A DNA stretch of 64,000 nt from Onchocerca lupi (Eukaryota > Nematoda > Chromadorea > Rhabditida > Onchocercidae), in contig JAOVVO010000075.1 of NCBI GenBank assembly GCA_028564675.1, positions 1 to 64,000 of the forward strand. The letters are read 5' to 3'. Both the position numbers and the translations under genes were made by a program. The notes beneath the pieces were generated by a model that was given only the letters and a program-made list of their open reading frames with translations, made no database searches and was not told the origin of the DNA. Positions 25,574 to 38,234 of the stretch are shown in pieces. Each line of letters opens with the position of its first letter. The stretch's first letter is position 1.

Positions 25574-27882
25574 AAAATTAAAATCAGGAATTTTTAGAAC
25601 TTTAAATTGTACGATAACAAAAGATTTAGTTTAATTTATCAACTATTCCTTAAATTCATGAAATTTAGATTTTGCTATTCGAACTTTTTTAAAAAAAAAA
25701 TTAGCATAAATCGGCAGATAGAAGTAACTTTTTCATGAGTTTTTACTGAGTAAAAATTTTCTACTTAACAGAATACTTAATATAAAAAACTTGTTTTAAA
25801 ATAATTAATGAATCAATGCTACTTTTCTTTTCCAAACATTTTTTTTTGTTAATTTTTTTTTTAAGAAGCTTAACTGCGCGGGTAAAAACTAAACGTAAAA
25901 GTAAATCAGTGTAAAAAAAAAAGTATTCTCAACTTCATCTTTATTTCAGCTATTTTAAAGAAAAATAGTCTCTTTTGCAATCAATTTCCAGAACATTATT
26001 TGAAAATTGCGACAAGCAAGAAAAAGACAATCTTAGATGCAACCACCTGTCACCAAGAATGATTGTAGCAAATGATGTTTTTGAATGAAAAAAAACTTCT
26101 TTTGTATTAGATAGGATAGCATCTGAAATTTAAATTAAATTTTAGATTTCTTGATGTTGTTTGGACGAAAAATAAAATTCTATCATAAAAAACCCAATCA
26201 TGCATTGTGCCAAATGTGATAAACTAGCAATGAGAAAATAAATGATTTACTGATAGTGTAAAGATGTTTATCATCTGATTGCTTTTTTCAATTATCTAGC
26301 TATCTCATGAAATTTTTCGAGAATATTTCTCCATGATATTCAAATGGAAATAGATAAGATGATGAAATATATTTCAGCAGTTCAGTCAACTTATTATCAG
26401 TTATTATTAGTTAATAAAGAAGGCTTGATATTTGAATTATCAGTAGCTTAATTAGCATATGAATAAAGTGGAATAATTTGCATGCTGAAGCTGCGAATTT
26501 CTCCAATCAAGACAAGTACAGTTTGATCTGGACTCTTTGAATAGCGCTGCCGGTACATGATAAATTAAGACTGATAAGGAGAAATGAATAATTCTGTTTT
26601 GTCTTCCCTTTTTAATTTTTCCCCTCGTAATCATGATTTTATTCGTTTTTATGCACATAAAAAATTTTTAGACGAAGGAAATTTTCTATCTTCATTTAGT
26701 TGATTCTATTTTTCATACATTTCATGCACTTCATAATATTCTTAAGAATTCTCAAATGTGCTCCTGTTTCTTCCCCTCACAATAAAAAATAATATGATCG
26801 TAGAAGTTCCAGAATTTGGGTCGTTAAAGTTGATAATTTGCCGCTTGATACATTGAAAATTGAAAGATTTTTATGATATTGAATGATAAAAGAATCTCGT
26901 GAACTATTCGACTCGAGCCAAATTTCTAAAAATGCTTAACAGTATATTTTTCACTCTTCTGTTGCTTTGTATCTTATATTTATCATCAAGCTTTTCCAAT
27001 TAGTTTTAAATTATTTTCTGTCAAGTATTCCTTAAAGCTATTATTATTCTCTTAGTTAATGATCATTTAATTATCAAAATTTCATCTCTCAACAAAAAAA
27101 CTTAGAATTGGAGCTCTAATCAAAATTTTGTTCCCTATTAGCAAGAAATTATGGTGACTGAGTTTTTGATATGAAATATAAGTTTATTGTTCTATAAATA
27201 GAACGTATGAATACATGATAATTTATGAATGAATGTATACTAAATACCATATGTGAATAGAAATATAATTAATGTGGGTCACATATTTAAATTTTTAAAA
27301 AATAAAAAATGATTATATCTACAAATAATCAAATAAAAGAGACTTGGAAATGAATAAATTTTAAAAAAAAGACGAAAAGTAAGAATAAAAGCAAAATGTA
27401 AGGTATTTTTGGCACTTCATGAAATTTTTTATCTTCAAGATGATTTAAATTATGATCAATATTAGCTCGAAATACGGTAGAATTAACGATAAAAGAATAA
27501 TATAAATGCAAGATGTAAGATACCTTATATAAAGATATAAAACAGTTATCGTTATTTTTTTTTTTAATTTATTCATTTCCAAGTTTCTGTTGTAGAAAAA
27601 TAAAATATCCGAATATGGTAGTATCAATGCTTGAAAAAATAGTTTTTTTAGCACTGATACTGCCAAATTTACGGGTGCGTCGTATCCATTTTATTAAAAA
27701 TATCGTATTCACTTTACCAAAAAAATCGCATTCATTTTACTAAAAAGAATATAATACCAAGATATCTTATATCTTATTAATAATGTAGCATTACAGAATT
27801 TCAATTCGTAACGAAATTTCATCTAAGACATAAATTCAGTGGGAGAAAAGTTCCTTCCAAACTTTTTATAACAGAAATGCAA
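25574..27882. other. spacer between myosin VI and the ion-channel gene
   Basis: Upstream of the myosin start, which sits 22 nt after a TTTTCAG acceptor and is therefore probably trans-spliced, and downstream of the channel stop. A TTTATT (27690-27695), which is AATAAA on the minus strand, could end the channel transcript. Nothing else recognised. Short frames here are AT-rich and lack motifs. Confidence 0.5.
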
Positions 27883-30800
27883 TCATAAAATTTCGAAAAT
27901 AGCAACAATCATAAAAACAATAAAAGCGAATGCTGAGAAGAGATTATTAGCAGCGATATAAATATGTCGCCATTCGATGGTATAATCTGGCTGAGCATTT
28001 TCAAAATTTGTCTGGGAACAGTCATCAAAATGTCGAAAATAGCTAGCAGTTGGATCCGGTTCTGAAATTATATTATCTTAGCAAAAATTATAAATTCAAG
28101 CATTCTTCAATTAATTATAACTTCTTTAAAATTTGAATTTTATTTTTAAATTCAAATTTGCTTGAGAATTTTCATGACATAAAAATTAATAGCTGAATTA
28201 TTAATGAATTGTTACCAGAATAACAAATTTATAGCAAATTTATTTCGAAACAAATATTTTGTAGAAAAATCAAAAATTGCGAAATTTAGTAATTACCGTA
28301 AAACATAACGATAACTACTGGATTTCGCAATGTTTATTAAGTTATTTTTGAACGTGTTCTTTCAATGTTTGTTAATTCATTAATAGTATTTATCAAATAC
28401 AATTCTTTCAAACTTCTTCCTCTGAGAATCACTCTCATTTTTCACTTTCTAATTAAGAGAAGATAAATTAACCGATGCAACAAACAAGGCGATTGATCAC
28501 TTTAGATGCCAAGTAAACGTTATGTCGAGGAGGTACAGTACGCCTGACTCTGCTCAATGCTATTGCAATCATATTGATCATTGTGCTGATTACTGTCAAA
28601 ACAACAACTGTTTCAAAGAACGTATCTGGAATGAATAATGATTAATTAATTATTCTGTCGATTATTTTAACAAAATTTTTGAAATTAATTAGTTATTTGG
28701 AAATTTGATCCTTAAATAAAACTGCATAAAATTTTATCCAAATTATCGGTTATTGTATGTTGACAAAGAATAATACTCGTCTTAACTCGAATTCAACAAC
28801 GATATTACGAATTAGTAACTAATACAACAGAATGAATTGCGATGCAGTTTTTGTTCATTTAATTATAATAATCATTGTTAGAGTACTATTTATTATTAAG
28901 TTAACATTCGGATTAAAAACTTGCAAATTTTCGGTTTAGTTCGTCCGAAACCATTTTCTGGTGCGATTGAACAAAGGAAAATAAAAGATATAGTTTGCAG
29001 CGAAAAAGTGAAAAGTTTAACGTAAATTTGGGTGATTAGATGTCCGAAAAGGGGTGAAAGAAGCATGAGCATCGTTGTAATGGAAATTGGAAGTCGCAGG
29101 GCAATGCGTAAGGTTGACATTTGTTTTCGAGCATGGATACAAACGTGAAGAAACTCGAAACTCGAACCACCCATTTTAGTTATTGCTACAGTGCGATGCT
29201 ACAATAATTAATTGATTATTGCATAGTAAGAAGAAGTCAAAACAATTGTACAAATATAAAATTAAAAACTACTGCAAGTATCATCAACAAATTATCTGTA
29301 TTAAAAAGTATCATTTTAACTGATTCCAGAATTTCAATCTTTCTTCATCAAAAGAAAATTTAAATTAGAATACTGCGACAAAACCGAAAAATTAATTATT
29401 AACTTATATAACAAACTCTATTTATCAAGTTACATAAAGAATTAAAATACAACCTCTAACATCCATGCAGAATATTCATCAGTAGGATTTAGCAGTCCAT
29501 TTGATATCTGTTCCATTTTAACAATTTGCGACATAGCTGCTTTGCTCTCAGCTTTCACTTCAAAATGTATTTTTTGATTGGAATTGAAATCACCGATTGA
29601 AAAGAACAAGCAGCAATCATTTTCTTCCTCCGGATATCTAAAGAAAATTGCATATTCGTGATTTAAAAAAAAAGCAATCATTCCATGTGGAAAATGAGAA
29701 ACAAATTTAACTTTTTAAACATTGACGAATTATTTCAAAATAAAAGATGGTTTAATTACTCTATTTAATAAAAAAAATATCCACCTATAATAATTAATAT
29801 TACAAAAGGCTGGATAGCGAAACGAATAAAATGCCATAACTTTCCCATTAGAGAATATATCAATTTCTTGTATTGTTGTGTAACAACCTTGAGCCGTGCT
29901 GCACTGTCTTAAGGCAAAAGTTTAATTTATTTAAATAAAAAAATATATATTTATTGACAACATAAATTTACTCTTCTCATGTCTAAAATAGCCTATTATT
30001 ATTTTACAATTCATTTCAGCAATTTTTCACAAAAAGATAAAAAGATTGATCACTATTGATTGTTACCAAAAAAAGCATATATCACTTTTATTTTTCAGTT
30101 GAGTATAATTAAAACATCACATTCATGACTAGAGAATTTCTGATAATCATCATCTAATAAAAATTTGTTCGAAAACATAATATTTAAATTTTTATATCAA
30201 CAAACAAAAATTCATAACCTTAAATAATACTCATCGTTAATTTTAGGCTTCCATATATGATGAGTGTCATGTAATGTATATTCATCCAGTTGCCATTCTT
30301 TTTCGTCCCATTTTAAACGATCGTCTTCCCATGACTAAATTTATAGAATCATTAATTTCATTTAAAAAAAAAAAAAAAAAAAAGAAATCATCAATTTTAC
30401 AACCTCCATTTTGGAAAAAATTTCTGAATGAAAATGATATAAGCTTTAAAAAAAATTTGAAAATAAGTTATAAAAAAAATAAAAACAATCAAAAAAAAAT
30501 TCTATTTGTGTATTTTTGAAAATTTTTTAGAATTTTTCAAGTGTTAAAAAAGACGAAGAAACACTAACCATGTATAAATCACCATAAATAGTGAATTGGG
30601 ATGAGGATTTCTTTGCCTGAAGGAAATGAAAAATAAAAAAGATATCTTTCCAAAAAAAAAATAATAAATAAATAAATAATAAAATTACAACCAACCAATT
30701 CGACACGTCTTATAGCTACATGACTGATTGCAATTGTAAATATGTCATCGTTTGCCATAGGTTCTTGCAGATATAATCTGTAAAATGAAATGTTTTGTAC

Positions 30801-31715
30801 AAATTTGAGCAACTATATTTTAGTCGTATACTAGATTTTATTCATATATGCATTTTATGATTATGCTAAATGACAATATGCGCAATTAATATAAAGATAT
30901 TTTAAGAAAATATGATTAACTCATGTCACTCTGCTTTACATTTTAATCCAATTAAGTTTCTTCTTATATATAAATAATCATTCCTTTTTTCTTATTCTCT
31001 CAGATATGAACTAGTATTCAGATTTTGAAAAATGGACATAACTAACGAGCGAATATCGCCATCTTTTGCTCTTGCACGATCAACTAGAAAATAATAAATG
31101 CAATCCTCCAGTTTATCCGAAATGCCATTCGATGACAAATCTTAAATTAAATTAATCTAAAATATATTCATCAGTTTCATTTCTCTTCCTTTTCACTAAA
31201 TTATCTCGAAATATTTCCTTAATTAGTAGTCATTCCTCATAAACGATCGTAATAAAATATATGATTTCAAGTATTTAAACTTTATTTCTTTCTGTAAGGG
31301 CAAAACTAATGAAAAATTCTTCAAAATATTTAAACTTTATATCCTTTTCCATGCGCAAAGCTATAAAAAAGTTTTCTAGAAAATTTTTTCCATCAATAAT
31401 TAAGATATCTAGCAAAGAGAGAGCGCATGAAAAATGAGACTGATAAAACTTGCTCAAATAAGAATTGATTCTTCTTCTGCAAAAAATTTTAATATGCAAA
31501 ATGACTAAAATAATCAAATCTTGTATTGAATACTCTGTAATATCCCAAACAAAATACTAATTTTAATCAATTTTACAATCACCTGAGATATTATGACGAC
31601 GCATACAATCCATTGGTGTTAATATTTCTGTTGTAGAATGAAATTTTAAGAATAGCAATAGTAAAACTAATCCATTCCAAGAAATAATTTGATCTTTCTT
31701 CGAGATTAAAACCAT
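27883..31715 (-). CDS. Cys-loop ligand-gated ion channel subunit (orphan type)
   Basis: Pentameric channel subunit, about 455 residues in ten exons. ATG at 31715 opens a signal peptide (GLVLLLLFLKF). The extracellular domain carries WEDDRLKWDEKEW and HHIWKPKI (exon 30334-30219), the standard ligand-domain signatures. The disulphide loop is exactly C-x13-C, spanning the 29785/29637 junction. TM1 follows SFEFLHVC (LRLPISITTMLMLLSPLFG, exon 29198-28925), then TM2. TM3 is FFETVVVLTVISTMINMIAIAL (28625-28473), then a short cytoplasmic loop, and TM4 ends the protein (28061-27883, TGA). Loop C lacks the vicinal cysteines of alpha-type nicotinic subunits. The exon starting at 31083 could not be joined cleanly to 30777. 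Intron 28924-28626 needs a GC donor. Family is certain; ligand and ion selectivity are unknown. Confidence 0.88.
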
Positions 31716-32898
31716 GTTAACTCTTATAAATATTTAAATATACATCAAGAGACACATGAATTAACAATACTGCTGTTGCGCTTATGAAAAGGATAACAAT
31801 GATGCTTTTCAATTTCCTTATTTCTTTTTTTTTTTTTTCTTTTTTTTCTCATCGTTGTCAACGTTGTCGCTATAGGCAACGCTTTCATGCCTCAACCATT
31901 TTAATTATATTCCTTATAAAAGTTTTTTTTTTTTCGCTAAAATTGAAATATCTTTATGATGTCCGTGTGTCATAAAGATATTTCAATTTCAACAAAAGGA
32001 TAATAAAGATATAAAGATATTTCAATCATTTTTCTTCCCTGCAATATTTGCAATTCGAATAGCATAAAATAATAATGAGAAATCACCTCTCTTACGGTTA
32101 AATCCATTTCAACAAATAATTTGGTCTCTTTTCGAGACTAAAGTATACCTAACAAAATGTGTAAAGTTACATGTTATAGTTTTAGGAAAAAAATGTACTG
32201 CGTTTTTTCGTTGTTTGCTATGCCAATATTATTCCCGCAACATGGTCGCGACAAATGTTCTTGCAAATTGCATGCCATAATTGTTTATTAGTTAATGTCC
32301 AATGTTTGTTATCCAATTATTGTTTTATCCGATATGAAAGAATATGTTTCAATTTTGAAAACTATAATGCGTATAACGATATAGCAATTTAACTGGCAAT
32401 CAAATAGTATACAATAAAAGATGACATTTACCTGCGTGATTAGTAGTATTAATAATATCCTTATAAAATCGATAACTAGTGTTTAATCGTTAAATGCTAT
32501 TCATACATTGTGCAAAACTTAGTTTCATGTTATATAATCATTAAAATCTTGATAGCTATATACTTCTGAACTAATTCAGGTAAAACGACCGTAATTCAGC
32601 ATTTTAATTCACGGATTAAATTTTTTAGGAGAAACTCTGCATGCTGAATAATTCAAAAGTTGTAGGAATAAAAATTACTTGCGGCTTAAAAATCGACAAT
32701 CATAGACATTACTTTGGAAAAATTATCGTCGATTTGTAGTATATTTAACAAAAACCATTTTATTAATGAAAAAAATTTCATTTGATGTATACAATAGCAT
32801 ATATTACAAGCGTCCATAAAATGCCCTTACACTGATTTTTACTAATAACACTAATATCATTAGAGTGAGTACTTTTTTCCTAAATTGATCACCAGCGC
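31716..32898. other. spacer with a perfect 20-bp hairpin
   Basis: Lies between the 5' end of the channel gene and the stop of the next gene, both on minus. Contains the inverted repeat at 31940-31989 and a TTTATT (32758-32763), which is AATAAA for the upstream minus-strand gene. No ORF recognised. Confidence 0.5.
31940..31989. repeat. perfect inverted repeat, 20-bp arms, 10-nt loop
   Basis: AAATTGAAATATCTTTATGA is followed by TGTCCGTGTG and then the exact reverse complement of the first arm. It sits about 225 bp upstream of the channel start. A partial third copy (AAAGATATTTCAA) occurs near 32010. Confidence 0.9.
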
Positions 32899-35800
32899 TC
32901 ACCATTTCTTGGTAGGTATTTCCTCTTCACCACCTTTCCACTTCAGTTTCCATACCAGTGGTCCACCATAAAAGCTTCCAGACTTGCGATGTATAACTTT
33001 ATTTTGCAAACCCCACTCTGATACTCTCATGTACTGCCAGCATATCCCAACAATATATACAATAAAACCCATTGAAAATCCAGCAAGAAAGTTATCTCCT
33101 GAAGTGTACATAAATTTGACTGGAATTAGAAAATTATTAAGAATCAGCCGAAGATAAATATAAGTCATACTATTAAAAAATGAGCATAAAATAGATCTCG
33201 CATAGTTATATTCAATGCAGTAAGACTTCAGCAAACCGAAATTTCAGGTTAAGTTGACAAATAATCATGTTAAAAATAGTTAATTTGAAGAATAATCATG
33301 TTAAAAATCGGCTGACTTAGAAATTCATATTTTTTAAAAAAAGATATTTAAGAATGAATTTTAGATTTGTCAAAAATAGTAAACTCCACTTTCGAATTAC
33401 ATTGCTTAAAAAATAGTTCCTTTGATAATTGAAGAAAATCTTTTATTAAACTTCAGTCAAAGAAAATAACTGGAAGAGGCCTCAAGGATTGAGTAAATGA
33501 ATCTTCCACATGAGAAACCAAAGAAACTCCATGAAATCTTCGTTTTTTTTTTTTTTTTTTTTTTTAAATATAAAAACAAAAAAAAAAAGTCACGTCAAAA
33601 AACAAATTTCAATTACTTACTCATTGTTGCAAAAACGATTCCTGTTGCGGTAGATGCATACAGGTGATTTGTGAAATCGTCTTTGTGTCTGACCATTGCT
33701 GAGCCGCTTAGTGTTACACCCCACGTAAAGGCTAATGTAGCTGGAATACAAATATTTAGGCAAAAATCAAAGATGAACTAATTAACTTATAAACAAATAA
33801 AAACTCTACCGGTAAAGTCGAATTTTGAATGTTTTAGATATACTGAAGGGATGAAGTTGTGATTTAGTTAAAAATTAGATCCTGAATGTTCAGTACTCAA
33901 GGCAGCATGTTTCCGAATTAGTAGAATTATGTTGAAATTACGACTGATTATCTAATTATAATAATTTTTCTGTTCTTTTAGCCGTCAGCTTTTTTTAACA
34001 GCAGACAATAACAAAAAAATTACATCAAAAATTAAACTTTTGCAAAACTAGAACAAAGTATTTAATATTCGTCGCAAAAAGCTTTGAAAAAATTGAAAAA
34101 GATCTCCAAAAAAAAAAAAAAAAAACCTGGAGTAGGTAGCAGTTTAAAATATGTCTTCAACACTGATAAAGGAGTGATTGGCATAGGAAGTACATTGTGA
34201 CCTCGAATATGCAAACCTGTGTATGGGATCACTGAAAAGAGAAATTTATCCAACTTCATTTTCTAACTGCACTTTTTTTCATATCATAACCAAGCTGCAT
34301 TTGAATTTATTGCTGTTTTCCTGCATTCTTTGAAGTATTTGCTTGTTCACTCATTCAATTACATCATTACTTTTATGCAAGATACAGATACTAGTAACTA
34401 AATTTCATAAAACAATAAAAATAATCTTTGCAGACATCAGAATCTATTCAAGAACGACACTTACATAAAAAAGCCGTATACTGTGCGCAAGCCAATCCCT
34501 TTATGATGGGATCTTCGTTAAGTGGGGAATTGAAGAATCGAAATGGCTTCGGCACCCACCATGCTGTTTTATATCTAGCCTGAATAACAGAATTAATTTC
34601 TTTCATATAGGAAAATATAAAACGCACTAACATCGTCTTAAAAAACTATTCATGAGACTACATATTTTTCATTATTCTTATCATCCATCTAAACTACGCT
34701 CGCACAATACTTTGTTGGAAGGTAACCAAACAGTTGTATTATTTGATTTATTTGTTTTGCTATTTACTTAAAGGAATGAATTTCCTCTGATATACTTATA
34801 ATTTAGAGAAAAAAAAGCAATACACCAAAATTCAATATTTTCTATTTAAAGACTTGCCAAAAATTCATGATAGTTGTTGTTGGCGCGCATTACTTTCAAG
34901 CCCTGATAATGAGGCCACGGTCCTTCAGTTAACTCATATTTTGCGGAGATGTCTTTATATTGCGTGGAGCTTTTGTAAAGCTGAAAATGAAAACGACTGA
35001 ATGACAGAATCGAAAACTTCGCGAAACAATCTAGAATTCGAAAAGCTAAAAATGCACAATAAATGTGTCATATAATAGTATCAGTAATGAAATTTTACAA
35101 CGACTAATGCCGATTTTTCTGTCTTGCAGATACATTCTCAAACTGAGTATTACGATTTTAAATACTCAGTTACAAACAATACAAGCCCGAATCTAAAATC
35201 TAAAAAATACTGATAGCTGCTAACCTACCAGCTCTACGCATAAAATTAAGGTCTTTCGTAGATATAGCTATTGTTTGCACTGCATAATATACTCTCACCC
35301 CATTTTTTCCGCATCTTTAATGTCAATTGATGATTTCATCACACTTCTTTCTCCCTTATTTTCATCGGCAATTATCTCACATTTATTTCAAAATGTTTAG
35401 GCTGACAATTATTTTTGGTAATGCCTAATAATCCTACCTTATTCATAAAGTCTTCGTAATTTCCTGGCTGGTCACCTTTCTGTGTTAAATTCGGATATCT
35501 TGTTGAATCCAGACCCATCGGACCAGCAAGAGAAGTTCCATCGGGTACTTTCGGATCATAGCTGAAAAATATATTCTTATAGTTGCAAGAATGAGCGTTC
35601 CTTGTCTCGAATCTGTTGAATAACAGTAACTTTTTCAAAAAATAAATTTCAAATTCGAGTTTAAAACTAACTATTCCGGATCCTGCTCTCTTAGCTGTGG
35701 TCTTGCAAGAACCATTTTACCACTTTCCGATGCTGCATCTGTCCAGCCTAATTCAGTCCACCATACTTTACGCGATTTGCTCCTGAATAAAAAAAAAATA

Positions 35801-36026
35801 TCGAGGAGCCACAAACAGAAATTGGAGAAAAAAATTCACATAACTAAAAAGATTTAATTATAATAAGATTTTAAAAAAGTTAAAAATAAATAATAAATTG
35901 GAAAAAACAGTGATGAACAAACTGATCACGTCGTTCCCAACGTTTGTTCCAACAACCAATCCAAGGTGGTCTGGATGGCGTATAGGTAGCTCGTAACGGC
36001 TCCTCGTCTTTATCGAATTCGGCCAT
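32899..36026 (-). CDS. NDUFA11: NDUFA11-like (complex I B14.7) protein with N-terminal extension
   Basis: Eight exons (36026-35923, 35782-35672, 35561-35438, 34980-34858, 34579-34465, 34231-34127, 33740-33621, 33098-32899) add up to 1002 nt, 333 residues, all in phase. The C-terminal part (from about IPYTGLHIRGHN) matches the four-helix Tim17/22/23-like fold of complex I accessory subunit NDUFA11. A small-residue-rich helix (FTWGVTLSGSAMV) is followed by RHKDDFTNHLYASTATGIVF and a second glycine-rich helix (FLAGFSMGFIVYIVG). The N-terminal part of about 190 residues (TYTPSRPPWIGCW, WWTELGWTDAASESGK, WWVPKPFRFF) is absent from the short vertebrate protein. The ATG is 14 nt after a TTTCAG, suiting trans-splicing. 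Intron 34857-34580 needs a GC donor. The alternative is an unrelated Tim17-fold protein. Confidence 0.65.
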
Positions 36027-36040
36027 AACGCTGGCAATTT

Positions 36041-38234
36041 CTGAAATGCAAACTTTTCATTTATGCACGTTTCCACTCTGACATAATTACGACATAAATT
36101 TATTTCTGCAATAAAAGTAATCAAAAAAAAAAAAAAAAAAAAAAAAAAAGAATTAAAACCTCTAAACTCAAAAATCTAAATCAATACATCAAACTAACCG
36201 CACACTTACGTAATTCCATAAATCGACTACAAATGCGCTTAACATCTGAACATCCGATAATGAAAACATTAAATCTCTTCCCACCGTGATCATCTAGTCA
36301 TCAAGTATTGATGGATCGTTTCTGGTAAGTAATGATTTGTGATAACATGGTTTGTGGTAAAATAACATATTATAAATTGTGATAACGTGATCAGTTTTAT
36401 TACCAATCATGTTATCATAAATCAAAATAATATGATTAACGATGATATTATATATGAAGTGTTTATGAATATAATTTTATCAGTGCTCCTTCAAAAGACT
36501 TCAATAAAAGAAAAAACTTTCAATTTTTAAATTAAAAAGTTCGAAATCGAACAGTTGAAAAGAAATGAGATTGAAAAACCTTTCCAAAAAGTGTTTTGGC
36601 AAAATTTTTAGTAGAATGAATAAATTAAGTATGAAATACATATTATTATTCAATATGTTACATATTCATAGATTCATTTATTCCACAATCAATTGGATGT
36701 GGTTAAAAAGTACTTCCTTCATTTACCAACCTTGCTATTGAATTATGTCCTAAAATTTCGCACAGTTATAACGTAAATGTTTCCAGTATCTCGAAGAAAT
36801 ACTGTAAAATATTGTATGTATTGAAGTATGAGATAAAGCTAAATAACTTGAACTAAATCATTCCTGATTGATGATAAATGATAGATAAACAATGGAACTT
36901 TAACATTTAAAATGAAATGAAAATTTGAAATTAATTTCTACAAAAAATATTAAACTTTTTTCCTTCAATAATGACTATGCTTCAATTTCAGCCGTGTTAC
37001 ATTTTGGATCGAACTTGAAACTCTTATATGTTATTTTAAAACAAAAATGAATAAACTACTGACCCGAATTTCAATATCGTGAAATTCAGATAAGAGAGAG
37101 AGTCATTACCTATAAGTTTATTGTGCATGCATGCACGCAAATGCATGCAACAGATAAGCTAAAACTGCAGCGCTGCAAGGAAAACGTATCGGATTGATCG
37201 ATGTGTATAGCAGAAGCAACGTGTGTGGTCTCGGATACCTTCCTCCTCCTCCTCCTTCTCCTCCCACTCATCGTTATCAATATCTGCTTATCGACCTTAT
37301 TGTATCGCGCGGCGGTGCATATCTTCCCACGAACATATCTCGATACATCTAGAAGAGGTCAAAGGTTATCATGGAAATATGTGTTATTTCCATAAGAAAT
37401 CAACAAAACAATCTCCACAACGCGGCGGCGCTGCAACGATTTTGCAATTAAATTGATTAAAACGACGACAAATTTATTATCAGCGATATGATTACATTAT
37501 TCAGGCTTGGTAAATGTTATCTCTGAGGATCATTTTATAGATATCAAGAATTTGATGGATAAAAGTATTTCCGGAAAAAAATCCATGCGAGGCAGAAAAG
37601 AAGAAAAGGAAATGGAATAAGATTGACAAAAGATCGAGAATAATATCAAAATTAGTCGAGAGTGATAATTTGAAAATAATCACTCGAATTTTTCATTCAC
37701 TTATGCAAATTTAATCCAAGAAACAACCGCTTTTTTTTTTCATATGTTTACATCAATGAAAATGAGTCAAATTCATGACCTGCTTGCGATAATTAATGGG
37801 CAGTTTAAGGCTAATTTATCATAACGATGATTCTTAGTTTTTTTAAGGTATACGAGATTGTATGCCTCTTTAAGATCACAATAGATATCGATGGAATTCA
37901 GGTATAACTTTGATGACAAGCTATATGATGGACTAGTAATTAGTACGTTTGTTGTCTAATCAGTTATCTAGTTTGACATCACAAAATCGTGGATGAGTTT
38001 TTAAGAGATTTCTTGAGCTATCATTGGTGTTTGTTCTAAAATTATCGAAAAAAAAAAGTCTCTGACTAATGCATAGCAAGAAATTGAATTTTAGAACTCA
38101 CAGAAATAATTTTATGCCAATTTTGCGACCAGTAACAATTGACGAGAGAGACATACAACCTCCGGAAGAACTTCGAGACAATATTTAAATTATTTGTATT
38201 TCAATACAGCATTTAATTTCTATATTATTTTAAG
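36041..38234. other. divergent intergenic region
   Basis: Separates the NDUFA11-like gene (minus) from the cysteine-rich gene (plus), so both promoters should lie here. It holds a poly(A) run (36124-36149), an imperfect inverted repeat (arms 36334-36349 and 36407-36422) and a pyrimidine-rich CTC repeat at about 37239-37268. Two overlapping plus-strand frames across the CTC repeat (37201-37456) are low-complexity and not credible genes. Confidence 0.5.
36334..36422. repeat. imperfect inverted repeat
   Basis: GATTTGTGATAACATG at 36334 pairs with CATGTTATCATAAATC at 36407-36422 with one mismatch, across a 57-nt loop. Both arms contain TGATAA-type GATA-factor cores, so factor binding or hairpin formation are both possible. 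Confidence 0.6.

Noticed and set aside
37201..37456. Two overlapping frames with Leu or Ser runs
   Set aside because: Produced by a CTC-type simple repeat; no splice or start context.
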